From assembly GCA_030037225.1 (NCBI GenBank), contig JASHRU010000100.1:1-41980 (forward strand): a stretch of DNA of 41,980 nt, in the 5' to 3' direction. The notes beneath the pieces were generated by a model that was given only the letters and a program-made list of their open reading frames with translations, ran no database searches and was not told the DNA's origin. The stretch is from Candidatus Acidiferrales bacterium. GTDB taxonomy: Bacteria; Acidobacteriota; Terriglobia; Acidiferrales; UBA7541. This document shows, piece by piece, positions 23,662 to 32,956 of this stretch. The position numbers were made by a program, and so were the translations under genes. The stretch's first letter is position 1; each line of letters starts with the position of its first letter.

Positions 23662-24585
23662 ATGCCTCTGCCGCCACAGTTGCGATGGAAGCTGGAACGC
23701 TGGCAGTCCGAGCTTAGCGGACTGCTCCGGGGCGAGCAGCGGCAAAAGCGCCCGCGGCTGTGCCCAGCGTGCGGGCAATTGGTCGGAGCGGAGCAGAACC
23801 GCTGCGGGGCCTGCGGGACGAGCATGACGTTTTCGCTGGCGGCGGCGAGCCGGGGAATTGCCGGCTTGATGCCTCAGCCGAACCCAGTGACGAAGATTAT
23901 CCTGGGGATGAATTTCTTCATGTTCCTTGTAAGCGTCGTGGCGACGTACTCGGCCACCAACCACCTTTCGATGATGGCCAGCGTGAACGGCGAGGTGCTG
24001 GCGCGACTGGGGGCGCGCGAGACGATCAGCCTGCTCTTCCACCAGGAGTGGTGGCGTATAGTGACGGCCATTTTTCTCCACGCCAACCTGCTCCATATCG
24101 GGATGAACACGTGGGCGTTTCTGGACCTGGGCCCGCCGCTCGAAGAGCTATACGGCTCGGCTCGCTACCTATTTCTGTATGTGGCGACGGGAATCATCGG
24201 GTACGTGTTCAGCACGGCGGTGGACATCGCGCTCCGTCGTCCGGGGGCAAGCGTCGGCGCGTCGGGCGCGATCATGGGGCTCCTCGGGCTGTATCTGGCG
24301 GTGAGCGGGCGGCGAGGCGGGGCCTATTTCCAGTCGATTCGCAGGCAGATGCTTCAATGGGTCGTGATCATCTTCGCCTTCGGGTTTCTGATGGGGGGAA
24401 TCGACAATGCCGCGCACCTGGGAGGCCTAGCATCGGGCTATCTCTTCGGCCGGATATTCGCCGATCGGGAACCCGCGGATGCGATAGAGCGGCGCCGAGC
24501 GATCCTGCTGGCGCTGGCTGCGCTGCTCGTGGTGGTGGGCAGCTTTGCCGAGATGATCTTGCACTATTCCGCGAATCTCGCCTAG
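23662..24585 (+). CDS. Rhomboid intramembrane serine protease with N-terminal zinc ribbon
   Basis: A 307-residue integral membrane protease. The catalytic dyad is Ser201 in VGASGAIMG and His252 in DNAAHLGG; the HANLLHIGMNTW segment (140-151) supplies the conserved His and Asn of the oxyanion region. Six or seven membrane helices follow residue 75. The N-terminus is cytoplasmic and holds a zinc ribbon with Cys34, Cys37, Cys48 and Cys51 (CPACG, 10 residues, CGAC). The ATG has AAGGA 6 bp upstream. The frame stays open far upstream but is antisense to rlpA there and is not coding. Its partner substrate is unknown. Confidence 0.93.
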   Translation: MPLPPQLRWKLERWQSELSGLLRGEQRQKRPRLCPACGQLVGAEQNRCGACGTSMTFSLAAASRGIAGLMPQPNPVTKIILGMNFFMFLVSVVATYSATNHLSMMASVNGEVLARLGARETISLLFHQEWWRIVTAIFLHANLLHIGMNTWAFLDLGPPLEELYGSARYLFLYVATGIIGYVFSTAVDIALRRPGASVGASGAIMGLLGLYLAVSGRRGGAYFQSIRRQMLQWVVIIFAFGFLMGGIDNAAHLGGLASGYLFGRIFADREPADAIERRRAILLALAALLVVVGSFAEMILHYSANLA

Positions 24586-24599
24586 CGGGAAAATCCCAA

Positions 24600-25046
24600 T
24601 TAATGAATTGCGGGTCCAAGTAGACGAACGAGCAGGACGGGGCATGGCGCTTTGCGAATCACACGGTGCGTGACGGAGCCGAACAGCGCGCGGTCGAGCA
24701 GGCGGCGACCGTGTGTACCCATGACGAGCAGGTCGTAGCGTCCCTGTTCGCAGGCTTTGAGTATGGTCTCCTCGGTGGGCCCGCGACCGAGCTCGAGTTT
24801 GAACTGCGTATCCTGCTCGGCGGCCATCCAAACGGCGAGCTGGCTACGCACGGTCTCCTCGGCGCGAGCGAGTTCGTTCATCTCGGGGCGGCCGGTGTAG
24901 GCGGTGGCGAGGGGAACCTGTTCCAGCACGTGGAGCACGGTCAATTCCGCGCCGAATTTCTGCGCCACAGTGACCGCGTATTGCAGCGCCCGTCGTGAGG
25001 TGGCAGAAAAATCGATCGGACACAGGATTCGCGAGACGTTTACCAT
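24600..25046 (-). CDS. Universal stress protein (UspA family)
   Basis: A 148-residue single Usp domain. The N-terminus ILCPIDFSATSRRALQYAV and the C-terminal nucleotide loop GTHGRR, 9 residues, GSVTHRVIRKAPCPVLLV match the ATP-binding class (G-2x-G-9x-G-S/T). It is cytoplasmic and probably dimeric. No ribosome binding site is seen at the ATG (25046); the 101-bp gap from pgsA could hold its own promoter. The 3' end is 14 bp from the convergent rhomboid stop. The specific stress role is unknown. Confidence 0.93.
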   Translation of the reverse strand: MVNVSRILCPIDFSATSRRALQYAVTVAQKFGAELTVLHVLEQVPLATAYTGRPEMNELARAEETVRSQLAVWMAAEQDTQFKLELGRGPTEETILKACEQGRYDLLVMGTHGRRLLDRALFGSVTHRVIRKAPCPVLLVRLLGPAIH

Positions 25047-25147
25047 CGCGGGGAGTATGGCACAAGCGTGCGGAAGGTGCCAACCGTGGTCAGCCGATGG
25101 TAAACCGGCAACGGAGACCGGGGCGGGGAGCGTGTGTCTGCCTGCCT

Positions 25148-25699
25148 TTATGAAGAGTGGAGCCGCCGGGCGATGGTCACGCTGTAGTGCACACCGGAAA
25201 TCAAAGTGACCGCAGCAACAGCGTAAACGAGCCCGTGATGAATCTCGTGCAGGGGCGAGCCGGGAAAGGCGGCCGCGGTAATGACCTCCAGGACGAGCAG
25301 GATTTGCAGGCCGGTGGTCAGCTTGCCATAGACGGAAGGGGGAAACGTACGAGGCCCCACGACCAGGACGATGACCGCGCCGGTCGCGAGGATGATGACG
25401 TCGCGAGCCAGCACGAGTATGGTGAGCCACCAGCCGAGGATTCCCTTGAACGCGAGCACGACGAAAGCGCCAGAAAGCAGGAACTTGTCGGCCAGGGGGT
25501 CGAGGAACGTGCCCAGCTCGCTCTTCTGATTGAGCCAGCGGGCGAGCCAGCCGTCGAGAGCGTCCGTAGCCGCCGCGGTCACGAGCAAAGCCAGAGCCCA
25601 CAGGTTTTTCTGGTAGAAGAGGCAAATCAGAAAAAGGGGAAGAAGCACGAAACGCAGAAACGTGATCTGATTCGGGACGGTCCAAGAGGGAGGGCGCAT
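25148..25699 (-). CDS. pgsA: CDP-alcohol phosphatidyltransferase (PgsA-like)
   Basis: A 183-residue membrane enzyme. Its active-site motif is complete: DALDGWLAR, then G, then D and D in GTFLDPLADK, the D-xx-DG-xx-AR-x8-G-x3-D-x3-D signature. N-terminal MRPPSWTVPNQITFLRFVLLP is typical of PgsA, which makes phosphatidylglycerophosphate from CDP-diacylglycerol and glycerol-3-phosphate. About six membrane helices. PgsA is preferred over other CDP-alcohol transferases because of the PNQITFLR N-terminus and length. It follows the 102-residue unknown gene by 15 bp. Confidence 0.88.
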   Translation of the reverse strand: MRPPSWTVPNQITFLRFVLLPLFLICLFYQKNLWALALLVTAAATDALDGWLARWLNQKSELGTFLDPLADKFLLSGAFVVLAFKGILGWWLTILVLARDVIILATGAVIVLVVGPRTFPPSVYGKLTTGLQILLVLEVITAAAFPGSPLHEIHHGLVYAVAAVTLISGVHYSVTIARRLHSS

Positions 25700-25714
25700 G
25701 TTTGTGCCGGGGCC

Positions 25715-26023
25715 TCACCCGAATTTGGCGAGATAGGCCGGGAGCGAACAGCCCACCTTCTGCTCGAACAGATCGGCCATGGACCACACCGAGCCCTGAC
25801 GTTCGTCGAGCGCGACGCGCTCGACCCGGAGCATGGGGAAAAAGATGGTGGGAAGGCCGATCGATTCGCCATCGGGATCGCGCGCCTGGCGGACGAACTC
25901 ATCGAAGGATTCCAGGCTGACGCCGCGCATGGTGACGCCGGCCGGCGATATGCCAATGAGCTCGCCCCAGACCTTCTCCTTCGGCGTGTGAAGACTCACG
26001 ACGACGATGGAGTGAAGTTCCAT
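25715..26023 (-). CDS. Conserved-looking 102-residue protein, unknown function
   Basis: A soluble protein, MELHSIVVVSLHTPKEKVWGE, continuing with GISPAGVTMRGVSLESFDEFVRQ and a closing SMADLFEQKVGCSLPAYLAKFG. The pattern of beta strands and one helix, without signal or membrane segment, could be a small beta-barrel of PilZ- or LSM-like size, but no signature motif is present. The ATG has AGGAG 6 bp upstream, and the gene is spaced 63 bp after aacS and 15 bp before pgsA. I do not recognise the family. Confidence 0.7.
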   Translation of the reverse strand: MELHSIVVVSLHTPKEKVWGELIGISPAGVTMRGVSLESFDEFVRQARDPDGESIGLPTIFFPMLRVERVALDERQGSVWSMADLFEQKVGCSLPAYLAKFG

Positions 26024-26086
26024 GCGGGCTCCTAGAGCGCCTGCGAGAGTGTAACGCGAACGGCACGGAGGGTCACGCCAGGAGCG

Positions 26087-28048
26087 TTATTTCTTGAGCT
26101 CGGAGCGGTCCTTGTAAAGGTCGAGCGCCTCCGGATTGGCGAGCGCCTCGCGCTGCTTGACGGGACGGCCGTGCACCACGTCGCGAACGGCCATTTCCAC
26201 AATCTTGCCGCTCTTGGTGCGGGGGATGTCGGCGACCTGAATAATCTTGGCGGGAACATGGCGCGGGGTGGCGTTATTGCGAATTCGCTCGATGATCCTG
26301 TGCTCGATTTCCGGGGTGAGGGTCAGAGAGTCGCGCAGGCGAACGAAGAGGACGACCCGCACGTCATTCTCCCAGTCCTGCGCGATGACGATGCTCTCGA
26401 GCACTTCCGGGACCTGCTCCACTTGCCGGTAAATTTCCGCCGTGCCGATACGCACGCCGCCGGGATTGAGGACAGCATCGGAACGGCCGAAGATGATGAC
26501 CCCTCCGCGCGGAGTCAGTTCCGTCCAATCGCCATGGCACCAGACACCCGGGAACCGCTCGAAATAAGCTGCGCGATACTTCTTGCCTTCCGGATCGTTC
26601 CAGAACTCGAGTGGCATTGAAGGAAAGGGCTTGACGCAAACCAGCTCTCCCTTGGTGCCGCGCAACGGCTTGCCCTGGTCGTCGAAGACGTCGACGGCGA
26701 TTCCCAACCCGCGTGCCTGAATCTCGCCGCGATAGACGGGAGCGGTGGGATTTCCGAGCACGAAGCAGGAGACGATGTCCGTGCCGCCCGAAATGGAGGC
26801 CAGGTGCACATCCTGTTTCACCGAGCGGTAAACGTAGTCGAAGCTCTCGGGCACAAGCGGCGAACCCGTCGAGGTGATCGTGCGTACGGAGGCCAGCTTG
26901 TGCGTCTTCGAAGGCTCGAGACCGGCCTTCGAGCAGGAGTCAATGAATTTTGCCGAGGTTCCAAAGAGCGTGATGCCCTCCGCGTCCGCCAGGTCGAAGA
27001 GCACGTTGCCGGAGGGGTGCATCGGCGAGCCGTCGTAAAGCAGAAGCGTGGCCTCCGAGGCGAGAGCGGACGCCAGCCAGTTCCACATCATCCAGGAGCA
27101 GGTGGTGAAATAGAAAACCCGATCTCCCGGCATGATGTCGCAATGAAGCCGGTGTTCTTTCAGGTGTTGGAGGAGCGTGCCGCCGGCGCCGTGAACGATG
27201 CATTTAGGCGCCCCGGTGGTGCCGGAGGAAAAAAGAATGTAGAGGGGATGATTGAACGGCAGACGTGTGTACTCGACGGCTTTGGCCGCGTGCCCTGCAA
27301 CGTAGTCTGGAAGAAGGACCGCTCCGGGAATGCCCGTGGGCGCGGGATTTTCTGACACGTAGGGAATCACAACGAGGCGCGAAAGCGAAGGGAGGCTGGA
27401 GACAATCTCCGGCAGCTTGCCAAGGGCATCCGGAGTCTTCCCGTTGTAAAAGCAGCCGTCAACGGCGAACAGCACTTTGGGCTGAATTTGGCCGAAGCGG
27501 TCGAGCACGCCTTGCACGCCGAAATCCGGTGAGCAAGAGGACCAGATAGCCCCCAAGCTCGCGGCGGCCAGCATGGCGATGACGGCTTCGGGCATATTCG
27601 GCACGATGGCGGCCACGCGGTCGCCGGGCTTCACTCCCTCGGCTTTCAGGGCCTGCTGGAGCTGGGATACGGCAGCACGAAGTGCGGCCCAGCTCGTCCG
27701 CCGACGAACTTTCTGCTCGCCCCAGAATACAAGCGCATCGGAAGGGCCCGTGCGGCGCAGGAGATTTTCAGCGAAATTAAGGCGAGCGCGCGGAAAAAAT
27801 CGCGCGCCGGGCATTTCGCCGGGGCGCTCCAGCGCGACATCGCCCGGCCCCTCGCCGATGACACCACAAAACGACCAGACCAGCCGCCAGAAGTCAGCCG
27901 GATAATTGACGGACCAGCGCCATAGCGCTTCGTAATCAGCGAAGTGCAATCCGGAAGTGGCCTCGGCAGATTCTAGGAAGCGAGTGAGGTTGGCAGAGGC
28001 GATGCGTTCCGGAGACGGCTTCCATAGCATTGCGGGATCGCCCGACAT
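26087..28048 (-). CDS. aacS: Acetoacetyl-CoA synthetase
   Basis: ANL-superfamily adenylate-forming enzyme of 653 residues, the usual length of AacS. It activates acetoacetate to acetoacetyl-CoA with ATP. The N-terminal [18 protein letters not shown] is the AacS-specific opening. The AMP-binding core motif reads [18 protein letters not shown], the A8 hinge [20 protein letters not shown], and the A10 Lys lies in [11 protein letters not shown]. The ATG has AGGGAG 8 bp upstream. It is 30 bp after tyrA, probably read from the same transcript, though no metabolic tie to aromatic synthesis is obvious. Acetoacetate is preferred over acetate on the N-terminus and length. Confidence 0.93.
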   Translation of the reverse strand: MSGDPAMLWKPSPERIASANLTRFLESAEATSGLHFADYEALWRWSVNYPADFWRLVWSFCGVIGEGPGDVALERPGEMPGARFFPRARLNFAENLLRRTGPSDALVFWGEQKVRRRTSWAALRAAVSQLQQALKAEGVKPGDRVAAIVPNMPEAVIAMLAAASLGAIWSSCSPDFGVQGVLDRFGQIQPKVLFAVDGCFYNGKTPDALGKLPEIVSSLPSLSRLVVIPYVSENPAPTGIPGAVLLPDYVAGHAAKAVEYTRLPFNHPLYILFSSGTTGAPKCIVHGAGGTLLQHLKEHRLHCDIMPGDRVFYFTTCSWMMWNWLASALASEATLLLYDGSPMHPSGNVLFDLADAEGITLFGTSAKFIDSCSKAGLEPSKTHKLASVRTITSTGSPLVPESFDYVYRSVKQDVHLASISGGTDIVSCFVLGNPTAPVYRGEIQARGLGIAVDVFDDQGKPLRGTKGELVCVKPFPSMPLEFWNDPEGKKYRAAYFERFPGVWCHGDWTELTPRGGVIIFGRSDAVLNPGGVRIGTAEIYRQVEQVPEVLESIVIAQDWENDVRVVLFVRLRDSLTLTPEIEHRIIERIRNNATPRHVPAKIIQVADIPRTKSGKIVEMAVRDVVHGRPVKQREALANPEALDLYKDRSELKK

Positions 28049-28078
28049 GAGAAGACTCCCTGAAGAACAGAAACGAGT

Positions 28079-28936
28079 TTAATCCACTTCGCGGAGAGAT
28101 TTGTAGACTTGGTTGGCCGCACCGAATTGAGACTCGAGTTCGCGGCTTGTGAGCGTGCCGCGCAGATGTTCGAGGGCTTGGACCAGCCGGTCGAGCGAAC
28201 GGACGAGGTTATCGCGATTGGTGAGGCATACGTCGCGCCAGATTTCGTAAGGGCTGCCGGCCAGGCGAAGGACGTCGCGCAGGCCCGTGCCGGCGAGAGA
28301 GACCGGCAGCCCGGTCTCGTCGGTTTCGTCGTGGACGACATTGGCAAGGGCAATGGCGGCGAGTTGCGGCAGGTGGGAAACGATGCCGACGGCCCAGTCG
28401 TGAGTTTCCGCGTCAATCCACACAGGTTCGGTGCCGATGGTGCGGAGCAGGGCCTCGAAGCGGGTGGCAGCGGGAGATTGCGAATCGCCGACGAGAGCGT
28501 AGTTTGCGCCGCAGAAGAGCGCGGCATCGGCGTGATCGATGCCACTCTGTTCCCTGCCAGCGAGCGGATGGCCGCCGAGGAAGCAGGCGCCGTGATGGAA
28601 GTGTTGCGCGGCGGCGCGGCAGACGGCGGACTTGGTGCTGGACGCGTCAGTGACCAGCGCGCTGGCGCTGGCGCGACGCGCCAATTCGGGCAGCAGGTCG
28701 AGTGTGGCGCCGATGGGCAGAGCCACATAGACAAGGTCGGCTCCAGAGATGGCATCAAGAAGGCTCCCTCCCAAATGCGTGATGGCCTCCTGTTCACGCG
28801 CCCGTTGGAGGACTTCGCGGCGATCCCATCCGACCACATTTATGTGGGGGAATGCGCGGCGAATCGCCATAGCAAACGACCCGCCGATGAGGCCGGTACC
28901 TAGGACGGCAACATTCGCAAACGGCGCATCGCTCAT
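28079..28936 (-). CDS. tyrA: Prephenate dehydrogenase
   Basis: NAD(P)-dependent oxidative decarboxylation of prephenate (or arogenate) to 4-hydroxyphenylpyruvate, toward tyrosine. The 285 residues show the nucleotide motif VLGTGLIGGSFA (about 11-22), DASSTKSAV, and GGHPLAGREQSGID with the catalytic-region His, then SHLPQLAAIALAN. There is no fused chorismate mutase and no ACT domain, so feedback by tyrosine through an ACT domain is not expected. The ATG overlaps the trpA stop by 4 bp. Whether prephenate or arogenate is preferred cannot be told. Confidence 0.94.
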   Translation of the reverse strand: MSDAPFANVAVLGTGLIGGSFAMAIRRAFPHINVVGWDRREVLQRAREQEAITHLGGSLLDAISGADLVYVALPIGATLDLLPELARRASASALVTDASSTKSAVCRAAAQHFHHGACFLGGHPLAGREQSGIDHADAALFCGANYALVGDSQSPAATRFEALLRTIGTEPVWIDAETHDWAVGIVSHLPQLAAIALANVVHDETDETGLPVSLAGTGLRDVLRLAGSPYEIWRDVCLTNRDNLVRSLDRLVQALEHLRGTLTSRELESQFGAANQVYKSLREVD

Positions 28937-29802
28937 GTCTCGCTGCCTCGTTCGGCAGCCGCGGCCTCGCGGCGGCTCATCCCGTGGATGCCGGCCTGTT
29001 TGAGCAGGCGGACGCGTGCGGCGACGTTGGAGGCCGCTTCGTCGGCCGAGCTGGCGCGCTCGACTTCTGCCACAAGGGCAGAGCCGACAACGGCTGCGTC
29101 CGCGAGACCCCCGAGAATCGAGACGTGACCCGGGAGCGAAACACCGAATCCCACGGCGAGAGGGAGCGTAGTGGTGCTGCGGGCGCGGCGCAACAGCGCC
29201 GGAAGGTCGTCCGAAAGTGAATCGCGTTCGCCGGTGACGCCGGTGCGGGAGATAACATAGAGAAAGCCGCTCGAAACGGAAGCGATCTGGCGCATGCGGA
29301 CCTCACCAGTGGTAGGAGCGGCAAGAAAAATCGTATCGAGGCCACGGGAGCGGAGGGCCATGCGATAGTCGGAAGAGTCCTCAGGAGGGAGATCGGTGAT
29401 AAGGGTGCCGTCGGCACCAGCGGATTGGGCGCAGGCGGCGAATGTCTCCAGTCCGAATTGAAGTACAGGATTGAAGTAACTGAATAGGACCAGCGGCACA
29501 TTGCTCTGTTCCCGGATGACGCGCACGAGGTCGAGAACGCCGCGGAGCGTGGTGCCGCCTTTGAGAGCGCGCTCGCTGGCGCGTTGGATGACGGGGCCGT
29601 CGGCGAGGGGATCGCTGAAGGGTACGCCGAGCTCGACGACGTCGGCGCCTGCTTCCGAGGCAGCAAGGACGATTTGGCGCGTGGCCTCGAGCGAGGGATC
29701 GCCAGCAGTGAGGTAGGCGACAAGGCCGAGGTCTCCGGAGCGGCGGAGTTCCTCAAACCGTCGCCCGATGCGCGTCCTCGCGTTTGGTTCCAGCCCACCC
29801 AA
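28933..29802 (-). CDS. trpA: Tryptophan synthase alpha subunit
   Basis: Cleaves indole-3-glycerol phosphate to indole and glyceraldehyde-3-phosphate; the indole tunnels to TrpB. The 289 residues carry VAYLTAGDPS, VELGVPFSDPLADGPVIQ (catalytic Glu and Asp region), ITDLPPEDS and VGFGVS. The frame opens with TTG at 29802; no ATG fits the conserved N-terminus. The C-terminal tail past the barrel (SRREAAAAERGSET) is extra. It is separated from trpB by the small membrane protein gene, a break in the usual trpBA pair, and overlaps tyrA by 4 bp. Confidence 0.96.
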   Translation of the reverse strand: MGGLEPNARTRIGRRFEELRRSGDLGLVAYLTAGDPSLEATRQIVLAASEAGADVVELGVPFSDPLADGPVIQRASERALKGGTTLRGVLDLVRVIREQSNVPLVLFSYFNPVLQFGLETFAACAQSAGADGTLITDLPPEDSSDYRMALRSRGLDTIFLAAPTTGEVRMRQIASVSSGFLYVISRTGVTGERDSLSDDLPALLRRARSTTTLPLAVGFGVSLPGHVSILGGLADAAVVGSALVAEVERASSADEAASNVAARVRLLKQAGIHGMSRREAAAAERGSET

Positions 29803-29860
29803 CCTATTTCGGCCTCCTCAGGAGCGTACGTTCCACCCGATCCAGGGGGGAGAAAAGCGG

Positions 29861-30082
29861 TCAGTAACAGTGCATGCGCTTGCCAGTAAGCAGGTTTGGG
29901 AGCGCAAGCACTTCACAACCGGCGTAGGCCATCGCCCCCCCGAGCACGAGGGAGATTCCGAAGAACAACAGAACGCCTTGCAGCACAAGGCCATGCGGAG
30001 GGTGAACAAACAGCCAGATGCAAAGGCCCACCCCGAGCAGAATTCGCGACAATCGGCCAAAGAACAAGGGTCGGTCATCCAT
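29861..30082 (-). CDS. Small membrane protein between trpB and trpA
   Basis: A 73-residue protein with MDDRPLFFGRLSRILLGVGL, a second hydrophobic stretch (GVLLFFGISLVLGGAMAYAG) and a short tail GCEVLALPNLLTGKRMHCY. Two membrane helices and two Cys are visible; the pattern resembles the small YgaP-like/DUF2892 proteins. An in-frame GTG at 30139 would overlap trpB by 41 bp, so the ATG 16 bp after the trpB stop is preferred. No strong ribosome binding site. It lies inside an otherwise standard trp operon and should be co-transcribed with it. Function unknown. Confidence 0.6.
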   Translation of the reverse strand: MDDRPLFFGRLSRILLGVGLCIWLFVHPPHGLVLQGVLLFFGISLVLGGAMAYAGCEVLALPNLLTGKRMHCY

Positions 30083-30098
30083 TGCACACACCGAATCT

Positions 30099-31325
30099 TC
30101 AGAGGTGCCGCGCCAGCGTTTCCATGTCTTTATCGCCACGGCCGGAAACGTTGAGGATAACGGCCGAGTCGCGCGGGAGAGTGGGCGCGCGGCGGATCAA
30201 CTCGGCAACAGCGTGGGCGGTCTCCAAGGCGCAGAGGATTCCTTCGGTGCGCGAGAGGGTGCGCGCGGCATCAATGGCAGCCTCGTCGCTCACGGCCGTG
30301 TACTCGGCCCGGCCGCGGTCTGCCAGCCAGGCGTGCTCGGGGCCGACGGCGGGATAGTCGAGGCCAGCGGAAACGGAATGAGTGGTGGCAATCTGACCGG
30401 CGTCCGTTTGAAGAACCCAAGTGTAGGTGCCTTGCAAAACGCCGGGGCGTGCCCCTGTGTAGCCTGCAGCGGCGGCCAGGCGCGCGGCGTGTTCGCCGAG
30501 ATGCGTGCCCCTTCCGCCAGCTTCGACGCCGACCATCCGGACACTGGAATCGCTGAGAAACGCGTGGAAGAGCCCGATCGAGTTCGAGCCACCGCCTACA
30601 CAGGCAAAGAGCGTGTTGGGCAGGCGGCCTTCGGCTTCAAGCATCTGCTGGCGGGCCTCGCACCCGATGATGGATTGAAAATCGCGGACCATGCGGGGAT
30701 AGGGATGCGCACCGAGAACGGAGCCGAGCAGATAGTGCGAGGTGCGAACGTTGGTCACCCAGTCGCGCATGGCCTCGTTGATGGCGTCTTTGAGTGTGCG
30801 GCTGCCGGAATCCACCGGGGTTACTGTGGCACCGAGCATCCTCATGCGGCCGACGTTCAGCCGCTGGCGTTCCATGTCTTCCGTGCCCATATAGACGCAA
30901 CATTCCAGGCCGAGGCGGGCACAAACGGCTGCGGTAGCGACGCCGTGCTGGCCTGCACCAGTTTCCGCGATCACGCGGCGCTTATTCATGCGCAGGGTGA
31001 GGAGGCCCTGGCCGATGCAGTTGTTAATCTTGTGGGCGCCGGTATGAAGCAAATCTTCGCGCTTGAGGTAGATTCGCGGGCCGCCTAGATGTTCCGTTAA
31101 GCGAGCGGCAAAATCGAGAGGAGTCGGACGGCCCGCGAACGTGTGGAGCAGATGGGCGAAGGCGGAGAGAAACGTATTGTCCGATTGGACCGCTGTGTAC
31201 GCGCGCTCGAGCTCCTCGATGGGTTCGACGAGCGTTTCCGGGAGGTATCGGCCGCCGTAGGGCCCAAAGCGTCCCTGGGCGTCAGGCCACTCGGTGGAGG
31301 GAACGGAATGCGGAGCGCCGCTCAT
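30099..31325 (-). CDS. trpB: Tryptophan synthase beta subunit
   Basis: PLP enzyme that condenses indole with serine to tryptophan. The 408 residues include [13 protein letters not shown], the PLP lysine in [23 protein letters not shown], the phosphate-binding GGGSNSIG, and the closing VSGRGDKDM. The ATG at 31325 overlaps the trpF stop by 4 bp; the longer open frame upstream is inside trpF. Length is normal for the trpB1 type that pairs with TrpA. The subunit partner is two genes downstream. Confidence 0.97.
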   Translation of the reverse strand: MSGAPHSVPSTEWPDAQGRFGPYGGRYLPETLVEPIEELERAYTAVQSDNTFLSAFAHLLHTFAGRPTPLDFAARLTEHLGGPRIYLKREDLLHTGAHKINNCIGQGLLTLRMNKRRVIAETGAGQHGVATAAVCARLGLECCVYMGTEDMERQRLNVGRMRMLGATVTPVDSGSRTLKDAINEAMRDWVTNVRTSHYLLGSVLGAHPYPRMVRDFQSIIGCEARQQMLEAEGRLPNTLFACVGGGSNSIGLFHAFLSDSSVRMVGVEAGGRGTHLGEHAARLAAAAGYTGARPGVLQGTYTWVLQTDAGQIATTHSVSAGLDYPAVGPEHAWLADRGRAEYTAVSDEAAIDAARTLSRTEGILCALETAHAVAELIRRAPTLPRDSAVILNVSGRGDKDMETLARHL

Positions 31326-31960
31326 GCGAACTCCTCGCGAACGGAGTCCACCGCCTGGAGAAACGCGCGAAGTTTGCGGGGATCCTTGTGTCCGGGAGAG
31401 CTCTCGACGCCGCTTGCGACGTCCACGGCAGCGGGATGCGCAGCGCGGATGGCTTGGACAACGTTCGCTGGAGTGAGCCCGCCGGCCAGAATGATTGGGC
31501 CGTATTGAGCGGCGGGGCGCGCGATGGCCCAATCGAAGCTGTGGCCAGTGCCTCCGCGGAGCCGCCCATTGGGAGGCGCGCCGTCTAGCAGAAATGCCGC
31601 CGCAACGTAGCGGGCGATGCGCGCAGCTTGAAACCGAGGACCGACGCGAAACGCCTTTATGACTGGAGTGGTGCGCGCCACTGCCCGCGCCAAAGCAGGT
31701 GTTTCTTCGCCGTGGAGCTGGACGAAATCGAGCTGAATAGACCGGGCGAAGTCTGCGACGGCAGCCGGGGCTTCGTTCACGAAAACCCCCACGGCGGCGA
31801 TTTCCTTCGGCATCCGATTGCGGATGGCTGCGGCCTCCTGAAAAGAGAGGTAGCGCGGACTTCGGGGGTAGAAATTGAAGCCGATGGCGTCGCAGCCGGC
31901 TTCAATGGCGCGCTGCGCGTCGGGCCAGTTGGTGATACCGCAAATCTTGACACGAAACAT
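31322..31960 (-). CDS. trpF: Phosphoribosylanthranilate isomerase
   Basis: Third step of tryptophan synthesis, an Amadori rearrangement giving CdRP. The 212-residue TIM barrel begins [10 protein letters not shown], with the catalytic Cys, and contains [29 protein letters not shown] (with the conserved Asp and Gly-rich phosphate loop) and AGGLTPANV, ending in [14 protein letters not shown]. All expected motifs are present. It is 4 bp downstream of trpC and overlaps trpB by 4 bp. Confidence 0.96.
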   Translation of the reverse strand: MFRVKICGITNWPDAQRAIEAGCDAIGFNFYPRSPRYLSFQEAAAIRNRMPKEIAAVGVFVNEAPAAVADFARSIQLDFVQLHGEETPALARAVARTTPVIKAFRVGPRFQAARIARYVAAAFLLDGAPPNGRLRGGTGHSFDWAIARPAAQYGPIILAGGLTPANVVQAIRAAHPAAVDVASGVESSPGHKDPRKLRAFLQAVDSVREEFA

Positions 31961-31964
31961 GAGA

Positions 31965-32792
31965 TCACTCTACAGCCGCGGGCGCGGTGAGCAGCGCACG
32001 GAGCGCGGCACCGGGATCGGACGCCTGCATGAGGCTTTCGCCGATGAGAAAAGCGCTGAATCCGGCATCGCGCAGGCGAGCCATGTCCGAGGCGGAGTGC
32101 AGGCCGGATTCGCTGACCGCTACGCAGTCACGCGGGATTTCGCGGATCAGCTCGAGCGAAGTTTCCAGACAAACGTTGAAGGTCCGCAGGTCGCGGTTGT
32201 TCACGCCGATGAGGCGGGCGCGGGCGCGAAGGACACGCTGGAGCTCATCGTGCGTGTGCACCTCAACCAGCGGCTCCATTCCCAGCTCGCGGCCAGTGGC
32301 GAGGAGTTCGGAAAGCTCGGCATCCGAGAGTATGGCGGCAATCAGCAGAAAGGAATCCGCATCGACGGAGCGCGCTTCCCAGATCTGCCACGGGTCAAAC
32401 AGAAAATCCTTGCGCAGCACCGGAACTTCGACTGCGGCGCGCGCGGCACGAAGATTAGCGAGCGAGCCCTGGAAGAACTCTTCTTCCGTGAGCACGGAGA
32501 GGGCCGCCGCGCCGGCACCTGCGAAGGCGGTAGCCAATGCCTTGGCATCGAAGTCGGAGCGCAGGAGGCCGCGGGAGGGCGAAGCTTTTTTCAGCTCGGC
32601 AATGATATGGAGGCCGGGGCGACGCAAAACGGTTTCAATATCGCGCGCAGGGCTGGCCTGTTTGACAGCCATGCGCAACACGGGCAGAGGATGCAGGCGC
32701 CGCCGCTTTTCCATGGATGCGCGCCGCGCCTCCAGAATTCGATCCAGAACTGTTCCGCTGTGAGCTTCCGTCTTCAGGGCGACACCCCACAA
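31965..32792 (-). CDS. trpC: Indole-3-glycerol phosphate synthase
   Basis: Closes the indole ring from CdRP, between TrpF and TrpA in the pathway. The 275-residue barrel shows IIAELKKASPSRG (catalytic Lys and Glu region), LRKDFLFDPWQ, IGVNNRDLRTF and SESGLHSASDM. The frame opens at TTG (32792), about 25 bases after the predicted transcription start; codons further downstream would clip the TVLDRILEAR helix. It is the first gene of the trp run. trpE, trpG and trpD must be elsewhere. Confidence 0.95.
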   Translation of the reverse strand: MWGVALKTEAHSGTVLDRILEARRASMEKRRRLHPLPVLRMAVKQASPARDIETVLRRPGLHIIAELKKASPSRGLLRSDFDAKALATAFAGAGAAALSVLTEEEFFQGSLANLRAARAAVEVPVLRKDFLFDPWQIWEARSVDADSFLLIAAILSDAELSELLATGRELGMEPLVEVHTHDELQRVLRARARLIGVNNRDLRTFNVCLETSLELIREIPRDCVAVSESGLHSASDMARLRDAGFSAFLIGESLMQASDPGAALRALLTAPAAVE

Positions 32793-32821
32793 CCTGAGCC
32801 ACGTCGCAACGGGAAGCTTCC

Positions 32822-32850
32822 ACTCTAACGACCACTCGAAGGGGAGTCAA
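32822..32850 (-). promoter_or_regulatory. Promoter of the trpCFB-trpA-tyrA operon
   Basis: TTGACT (32845-32850, 5 of 6), a 17-bp spacer and TAGAGT (32822-32827, 4 of 6). It lies 29 bp from the trpC start and gives a leader of only about 25 bases. That leaves no room for a classical attenuator, trp leader peptide or T-box between the promoter and trpC. Confidence 0.5.
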
Positions 32851-32956
32851 TTCGTGGGGCGGGGAGGTCGCGGAGCAGTTGGTCTGGCTCTACGGTGGAC
32901 GGATTTCGAGGGCCGGGATAGACTCCGCGGCGCAAATCTGCCGCGGAGGACAGCTC

